Shown here one piece after another: positions 57,411 through 64,000 of a DNA stretch of 64,000 nucleotides. The notes under the pieces are model-generated. The model was not told the origin of the DNA and did not search any database. It saw nothing but the letters and a program-made list of their open reading frames with translations. The DNA comes from Pelargonium x hortorum (lineage: Eukaryota; Streptophyta; Magnoliopsida; Geraniales; Geraniaceae). The stretch covers positions 124,001 to 188,000 of the forward strand of contig JAYMTJ010000009.1 of assembly GCA_036897525.1 (NCBI GenBank). Direction: 5' to 3'. The position numbers were made by a program, and so were the translations under genes. Within the stretch, counting starts at the first letter, position 1, and every line of letters starts with the position of its first letter.

Positions 57411-57515
57411 TTAAGAAAGGGATAGCTCCTAAAAGTGAGGGTAAGAAAGTCCGGGTTTTTCGGGAGTAAGCAGTCAATTTGTGCTTATGTGGAAGATTTT
57501 ATTAAGTCTTTCTTA

Positions 57516-57571
57516 GGTTCTGGTTTCTAGATAGTAAAGATTTTAAGGAATTTAAAGAATTGAAGCTAAAG
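57516..57571 (+). repeat. Texture-C repeat, representative copy
   Basis: GGTTCTGGTTTCTAGATAG, then TAAAGATTTTAAGG, then GAATTGAAGCTAAAG (57557-57571). This is the same order and spacing class as the copy at 36226. Confidence 0.65.
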
Positions 57572-57650
57572 AAATTTCCGTAATTTTTGAAAAGTTGAAG
57601 TTAGTTTTTTGGGGGTTGTGTTAGTCTAAGTCGGTATACTCTAATACATA

Positions 57651-59340
57651 TTAGTAGCTTACAAGACAGGGGAATAAGGTAATTCTACTGCAATTCTAAA
57701 GTATAAAAGCTCTAGCCCATAAATCAGTCTAACTCTCAAGGATGTCAAAAGTTCAAAGCTCTTCTCCTTATCAGTCGAACTCTAATAATCTTATGAGCTA
57801 AGAATAAGACAGAGCTCGGTTATTTCAATCTCTAGCAAGTCTATGAATGCCTGGTCAATAGCAAAACCAAGGAACACATTCTTCCCTTAACCTAACTAAG
57901 GTGCCCACTAAGATAAGAAGCATCTCAATACCAATGAAAGCCCCGGTCTGTATGTCTAGTGAATGCTCTCGAGGGATGGAATTCTTGTCCTTGTAAGCCG
58001 GCGAAAGGAAGAACTCAAACAAAGGTCAATAGCAAGTGCAGCTGCTCTATCAAGAAGGTAAGCTAGAGGTATTTATCCTTAATTAAAGCTAATAAAACTT
58101 TCTATTTAAAATAACTCTATACTAGAATTCTAATCTAATAAGAGTAATACAAGCTTAAGTAGTACAACACTAAATCAACTCAATTAAATCATTACAGGGA
58201 AAACTCTTAATTAATAAGTCTGCTCAACCTGTAAGGAACTCTCTCATCTCTCTAACAAACCGCGAATCCTTAAGCCTAGGTACCTGGAAATCCCTTAAAT
58301 CCCTAACACTGTCAGCCGAAGTAAGGAATATACTCTGGCAAGTACTGTCCGATGGGATGTCGCTGTCGGTCGATGGAACAGTTGCTTGTACTTCTAGTAA
58401 AGAATTGTGGATAACAGATTCTGATTCTCTGTGTTTAGACGGTATAAGGAGTTAATCCTAAGTCTTAATGTTCTTGGCTTTGTTCTAATGACATTGTCGG
58501 CAAAGAATCTGTTATTTACCGACGCCCCAAAGATAGTGTGAGCTCTAATTCCTTCTGCTCGCTGAACAAGATAATCTCTATTCTGTGAACTTCCTTTGCT
58601 TGCACTACAAAGAACTAATACAACCTGTCAATAAGTTTCGGTTCCCTATAAGGTCCACACTGTATTCTATAAGTTTTAGCCCGCGTATTCAGTTCCTAGC
58701 TTTACTAGACTATTTGGACAGCATTCCTTTAGCTACAACAAAAAACAAAGAGAATTCTCTGGTTTATGTTATCTATTATTTCTATCCCATTAGAACAAGA
58801 ACTCCTTTTCTTGCAATACAAAACTGAAGCCAGGAATACAATACCTTATCGGACGAGTAACATCTGAGGAACCTAGCTTTACAAAACACTATCCGCTTAA
58901 ATAAATAGGTATCAAGCTCTCTAATGTTGGTTGAACTTCGTACCTTGACCTAGAAAAGCATTGACCTTCGCCTACAACTAGGTATTATTATGAAGACTCC
59001 GCGAATAGGAAAGGAAAGTTTCCTGATGAAAGAAAGAGCTGTTTTACTAGCAACAAAAGTAATTAATTAAGTTTCTCTCCTCAAGGAACAATGAAATGAA
59101 ATAGTAAGGGTATCTCAAGCATCGGAAGCCCCGGAATATTCATCATGGAAAGCTACAACAAAGATAAGAAATTGAGTAAATACCTAAACTCTCGAAAGAA
59201 AATCCGTTTTATCCAAATTATCAATAACCAGGAATACCTAAGACTCCTTACCCTTAATGAGAACCTATAAAAGTAGAGTTCTCTCTTAAACCTTTTAAAC
59301 CTATTTTCCGGGAATCGCTCTCAGAATTACTTAACTCATG
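57651..59340. other. Gene-free texture-A block
   Basis: No gene is seen. It contains the variant GTGGATAACAG at 58407 and an opposite-strand AATCTGTTAT word near 58505. The 80-codon plus-strand frame at 58585-58827 has no recognisable domain. Confidence 0.6.
58407..58417 (+). repeat. Dispersed word GTGGATAACAG, diverged copy
   Basis: This shares GTGGATAACAG with 9233 and 45126 and then diverges to ATTCTG. Preceded by T, it also spells the bacterial DnaA-box consensus on the minus strand; I regard that as coincidence. Confidence 0.55.
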
Positions 59341-62000
59341 GGGTTTTATATTAATTATATAGGCATTAGTAAAACTTCATTTTAATTAAAATGCACAACT
59401 TTAAAACCTCATAGAGAAAGGGTGCAAGAAAATGAAACAAATTCAATAAAAAGAGTAGAACAGAGAGTGCTGGACAGGTATGATTATGAAGAAGAGTAAG
59501 AAAGCAGGGGCTAAAGTAAGCCGTTTCCGGTAAATGAAGTTTTAGTCTGTTTTTTCGGGTTGATGTTTATAGTTTAAGCATGTATGCTCTTTATACTATC
59601 CTGCCTAAATCTCCCTACGCTTCAGTTGAGAAAAATGATTTATGTATGTATTACTAAGTTAAAAACAAACCTCTTTTAATGATAAGAGCAAAAGAGCAAG
59701 AGGAATGCGTTCCTTTTGAAACCAGTATAGTATACAATTGGACTAAGGCTGTATAATACACACAAATATAGAAACTATAATAACTGTCTTATACGACTCT
59801 ATTTCCTAAGTACAAGAAGAATACCCATCCTATTCCTGTAAGTATCTCTACCATATCTTCTCCTATTATTACTATAGCTCATCTAGCAAGAACAATAAAG
59901 TAATACAGAATAAACAAGAACTCATGTTAATTTTGAGCCTTCATTCCTACAGCGGATACTAAAAATGTAACAAAGGGGATTTGGAGATTCGACAAGTAGA
60001 AATGAAAATGCTAGTAAATCTTGTAGGGCCTCCTTTCTACTAATTCTAGATAGTCGTACTGATAAGTGTATCTTATAACTAGGTCAGAAATGTGCTCTAA
60101 GCAAAACGAATCCCTTAAAACTCTCTTAGCTGTGTGTTATCTTTGCTTACAAAAAACCTAAACTTGACCCGTGAATGCCTTTTCGTGTTTACCAAGAAGG
60201 TCTTAACCCTTTCTCTTACATATATATTCGCTTATACGGGACCCCTCTTGATTTGATGAATAGGAGAGTTCGCTGCCCGCCCTTGCCATGATATAAAAGG
60301 ACCTATCTTTTCTAGATGTTAGGGGGCTTGCCAGGAGTCTTGAGAATTCTTGAGTTGAGAGTAACTGTGTAGTGTAATAGATTTTTTTTCTCGATGAATA
60401 AGCAAAATAGAGTGAAGCTTAAGTCACTGAGCAGGCCGCAACCTTCCAGTGGGACCCCTTTATAGTTCAGTATAAAATAAATAAATACCTTGTTCCATTT
60501 TTGAGTTATTTCAAGACTGCTATAGTCTATAAAGGGACTCTTCCCAGTTTAGAAATAATGGAGGACTAGTCCTTGTTATGTAAGGATAGTTAAACCCAAG
60601 GATTTCTAATAAGGGCGTTTTTGGTTACGTTTAATATATTTTTATTAAGTGCAGGGAGGGTTAGAGCCTAGAGAGAACCTTAATTGCTGATAATATAATT
60701 ATAGAATTTCCTAATTAATAAAAAAGGAAACTAGTTCCGGGGGAGCACCCAAGATTGATTTCAGGCGGAAAAGAAAAGGGGCCTATACTGTAAAATGACT
60801 TTCAAGCATTTCGTTCAGTAAAGTCTAATACAAAGAGATTATGTCGTAGTCATTTTGAGTGTACTAGCCTCCGCTCCGGAAAGACTTCCATATCAAAATA
60901 AGGCTAACTTCACTTTTCAAGGGGCTCCGTATCCATTCACCGTTGTAAAAGTACCCACGAAAATACCCCAGCCCAACTACAAAAAAGGTATTTTATTTTA
61001 AGAAAAGGGTTAATCTAGACACTTCGCATTCGGGATTTAGTACTTAATTTTGTAAGTTCATTTGCCTCTATAGTAAATAAAGAATAAAGAATATTCTGAG
61101 TGTTATCCCGGCCATTCTAGTGGGCATTTCTAGTAAGTACTACTATAACAGCTCATAATCTCAAAAAGGACTCTTCTTAATTGTTATTGGTTTAGCTACT
61201 ACTACGGATTCGAAGATCTAAAAGTATTGCTTATCAAACTTGTCCCATGGGTTTACCTTAGCGGGTCTCGTATGGTATATGCGGTAATTACAGCCTTCTT
61301 AATCCCGGATTTGAAATCTAAGACTCTTTTTAAATTCCAGATGTTAATAGGAACAAAAAAAGACTTCTTTTTATAGCTTCAAAAGGCCCTCTATTTCGTT
61401 CGGGGTAAATAACGCGCCAAAAAACTCGGTAACATACTAAATCTAAATTCTGAGGATTTGTCCTTGCCTGAGTTAATAGTAATAGATAGGCGCCCCTTAA
61501 TTTAATCTTTCAGTTTATACTCTTGTATTTCCGGTAGTGGGGATTGGACATTAAGCTAGTAGTTTAGTTCCCTTATTTCTATTTGAATTTTGTTTCTATA
61601 AAAGTTGTCTGATCAAGATAGATATAGCATCTCACCAATCCAATTAAGAGCCCTCGCTATAAAAAAAACCTGGCCTGTGTTACAGGATTAAACTCAGTTC
61701 TGCCCGTTAGTTTTTGGGGTTCTTATATATGAGTCATTATCCTGCAATTAAATAGATTTTTGTATCCGTAGTAAGTTAAGTAAAGGGTTTTTGGTCTATT
61801 TATTAGTAAGAGGGAATTTTTTTTTACAGGGACACGTCTTGGTTTATTAATTGTAATTGCTAGTAATTTTAATATATTAGATATAGTAAGTCAATATAAA
61901 ATAAAATAAGGCTAGAAAACTAAGCAGGGCTTCCACACACAGTGTAAATCAATGTAAATAAATGGAAGAGAGAAACCTACTATATAAATAAAGTAACTCA
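59341..62000. other. Gene-free homopolymer-rich block (texture B)
   Basis: Nothing recognisable is seen. There are frequent T runs of five to eight and short G/C runs. I found no tRNA arm here. Confidence 0.65.
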
Positions 62001-64000
62001 CATGAGGACTCTATTATTCTCCTATTGATATCTACAACAAATCTGGACTCCCTTAAAAGAAGTTTGCTATGCATTAGACCTTTGATTTAACGTAAAAAGT
62101 CTCAAATAATGCTAGCAACTAAAAGAAACAAAACCCCTTTTTACAAGACCTTGAAAACAGAAAAGCAGCCTCTATTCCGCAGCTGAGTCTTCTTGCTTTT
62201 CATACCCTTATTCTGTATATTGAATCCCTCAGTACCTAGAAACGAAGGAACGCAAAAGCAACCCCTTATAATTAATAATTAAATACTTTCCGGTGAAGAC
62301 TAACAAATAAGTACTGAGGATTAAACCAAACAAGGTTAAAGTTACTAGCCAGAATCTTATCTTTAAGTTTAGCTACTAAGTAATGCACCGATTTTAAGGC
62401 TTATAGAGTTGATATTGACTCTGTTTTCTCCTGTCTTTAATAAAGAAACTGAAGATCCAAAACCAGAATTGGAAACAGAAAAGCAATTTCTTTTCTAATT
62501 CCTACGAAACACTTTCTAGAATTCCGGGATAAACGGGCTCTAGTTCTCTTATACTCCCTATAACAGGAACGGGAGACAAGGGAACAAGCAAGCCTTTCCT
62601 TTCTAGTCAAGCTAACCCCCCCGGAGAATGCCCTTAATTGTTTCTTAGTCTTGCCTTATTTTTACCTATAACGGCTTTGTTATAGTACTTCCTACAACCT
62701 ACTCTAAATACCTCAGAACTCTTATTATAAACAAAACTTTATCCTGGAAATTTCGAGGGGAAAACCAGCCTCCCCTGCGTTTACTTATATACTATACCTT
62801 GTACTCGACTTAAACAAAAAAACTTTTATGCATTTCTTTTTTAGTGGCACAGAATCCCGAAGAATCTCCATTTTACAGCCCTGTCCTTATCGAAACCTGC
62901 AATAGAAAAATATAAGAAATCTAAAAAATAGAATACCGGATTCCTTCCTTGTAGTACCTTTTACTAAAATTATCTCTTATTGACACTTACTGTTACTGCT
63001 TGTTTCAGAATACCTCTCTATTTTATTTGGGCTATACTAACTTTCTTGAGAGCTTTACCTACAACTGCCTTGAAACCCTCTATACCGATTTTCTTTAATC
63101 TAAACAATAACTTTCTTAGAACCTTGATTCCCTATCTCTGAATTCTGTATCTGCATCTTAGCTATTCTATTCTCTACCCCTTTATTTTGAGTCTTCTCTT
63201 TGCAGCTGGTACCCGAGTTAAGTTAGTAGTCACAAGAAACTCATTTCCCTTTATTATGTTTCACTTTTCTTAGTACTTAATTAAACTTTAAGAAAATCTA
63301 AAGGAACAAATTGCAACTTATAAGACAGAAAATTCTTAGATAACAACTTATACGAATTTATTAACATAGCACATAATCTAGGACTCCGCCTAAAGGAATC
63401 TGAGAAACCTTAAATCCCCAAGTAAATAGTATCCGCTTACTAAGTCCCTTAAACACCCTAGGAAGAAATAGGCAACTAAAGAAGTAATCAAGGCAAAGCC
63501 TTCATTATATAAAGGAACTCTAAATATCACTAAATAACTTCTATTATTTCTAAAAACCTTATTAACGATTAACGGCACAAAGAAACTGGCTAACTATAAA
63601 GTAAAGAACACGAAAGCAAATAAAACCTCCCCTTTATTGCTAAAAAGGCTAACCTTAGATCTTAATTAGAAGTTGAGGAACATGAAAGCAGACCAACTCT
63701 TCCAGTTATTTTATTCCCTAAATTTAGATAAAAGTAATTCCCCTTTCGCTTATTTATTTTATTACCTTCTGAAATAGACTTGTTTTACAATTTACTTTCA
63801 GGGTTATATTATATATAGGTGCCAGGGAGTATGCACTCCTTACCTTATACTAATCAAAATGGCCCTGTTCATTACAAACTAAATGACTTATTATTTCTAG
63901 GTCTTGTAACATTTGTTACATACCCAAAGGGAAGGTAGGTAATTTTAACTCTTTATTAAGCTGAAACTGCCCCTCCTGCCCAGGACTAAATCTATATTAA
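62001..64000. other. Gene-free block, texture C in reverse orientation
   Basis: No gene is seen. The plus strand is A/C-rich with words that are reverse complements of the texture-C vocabulary (GGAAAC, CAGAAAAGC, CTTAGAAACC). AAACAGAAAAGCA occurs at 62155 and 62473. The 62-codon minus frame at 63390-63578 is not supported. Confidence 0.5.
62451..62485 (-). repeat. Texture-C repeat copy, inverted
   Basis: On the minus strand it reads GCTTTTCTGTTTCCAATTCT, then GGTTTTGGATCTTC. GTTTCCAATTCTGG is identical to 3078-3091, and GATCTT follows in both. This shows the family occurs in both orientations. Confidence 0.65.

Larger units (their letters stand above)
56361..57650. other. Gene-free texture-C block (plus orientation)
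   Basis: No gene is seen. Good repeat copies lie at 57381 and 57516, and looser GTTTC/AAGCTAAAG words elsewhere. Confidence 0.55.

Noticed and set aside
58406-58414. Perfect DnaA-box consensus on the minus strand
   Set aside because: Single site, no cluster or origin context. The window looks eukaryotic organellar, where DnaA does not act, and the word belongs to a dispersed repeat.
1-64000. CRISPR arrays, terminators, promoters, retroelements and group II intron domain V
   Set aside because: I looked for regular spaced repeats, hairpins followed by T runs, long terminal repeats and the conserved domain V hairpin, and saw none I could defend.

Overview
The window is a 64 kb stretch of AT-rich DNA (roughly mid-thirties percent G+C by eye, not computed) in which I find no protein-coding gene, rRNA gene or intact tRNA gene. 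The longest ATG-started open frames are 101 to 108 codons. At this base composition a random sequence of this length should give a few frames of that size by chance. None has a recognisable domain, a convincing membrane pattern or a neighbour in the same frame.

What it does hold is decayed tRNA sequence. Thirteen places carry a T-arm and/or D-arm of the conserved tRNA type, far more than chance should give. The three best keep enough sequence to name the parent: trnQ (30098-30170), the 5' half of trnK (about 20091-20163) and a trnN-like arm (42213-42285). From memory, the trnQ and trnK relics look most like the mitochondrial genes of plants and algae. Together with the absence of genes, this suggests a gene-empty part of a greatly expanded organelle genome, most likely a plant or algal mitochondrion. 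Alternatives are nuclear DNA of mitochondrial origin, a bloated algal plastid genome, or an artificial sequence. I cannot name a species.

The rest is a patchwork of three textures, judged by eye, with fuzzy borders. Texture B is rich in homopolymer runs (A/T runs of 6 or more, G/C runs of 4 or more) and contains most of the tRNA relics; its main blocks are 361-2480, 3561-4600, 6241-8600, 14761-15740, 16961-18300, 20061-25150, 28341-35560, 38481-40670, 52691-56360 and 59341-62000. Texture A has few long runs and shares a vocabulary of 15-27 base words in both orientations; its main blocks are 8601-9560, 10151-14760, 15741-16960, 18301-20060, 26291-28340, 40671-43200, 44781-46640, 49421-52690 and 57651-59340. 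Texture C carries a degenerate family of about 40-60 bases, starting GTTTCC or GTTTCT and ending near GAAYTGAAGCTAAAG; its blocks are 2481-3560, 4601-6240, 25621-26290, 36181-37160, 38101-38480, 47511-48600 and 56361-57650, with the reverse orientation at 62001-64000.

The exact word matches support old dispersed repeats copied and inverted within the molecule. The clearest is a 27-base perfect match between 18873-18899 and 26680-26706 in opposite orientation. Other small structures are a (AAGG)n tract, several short tandem duplications, a 15-base GC-rich hairpin and two copies of a GC-rich palindrome. Nothing looks like an operon, CRISPR array, prophage, rRNA, group II intron domain V or regulatory region that I could defend.
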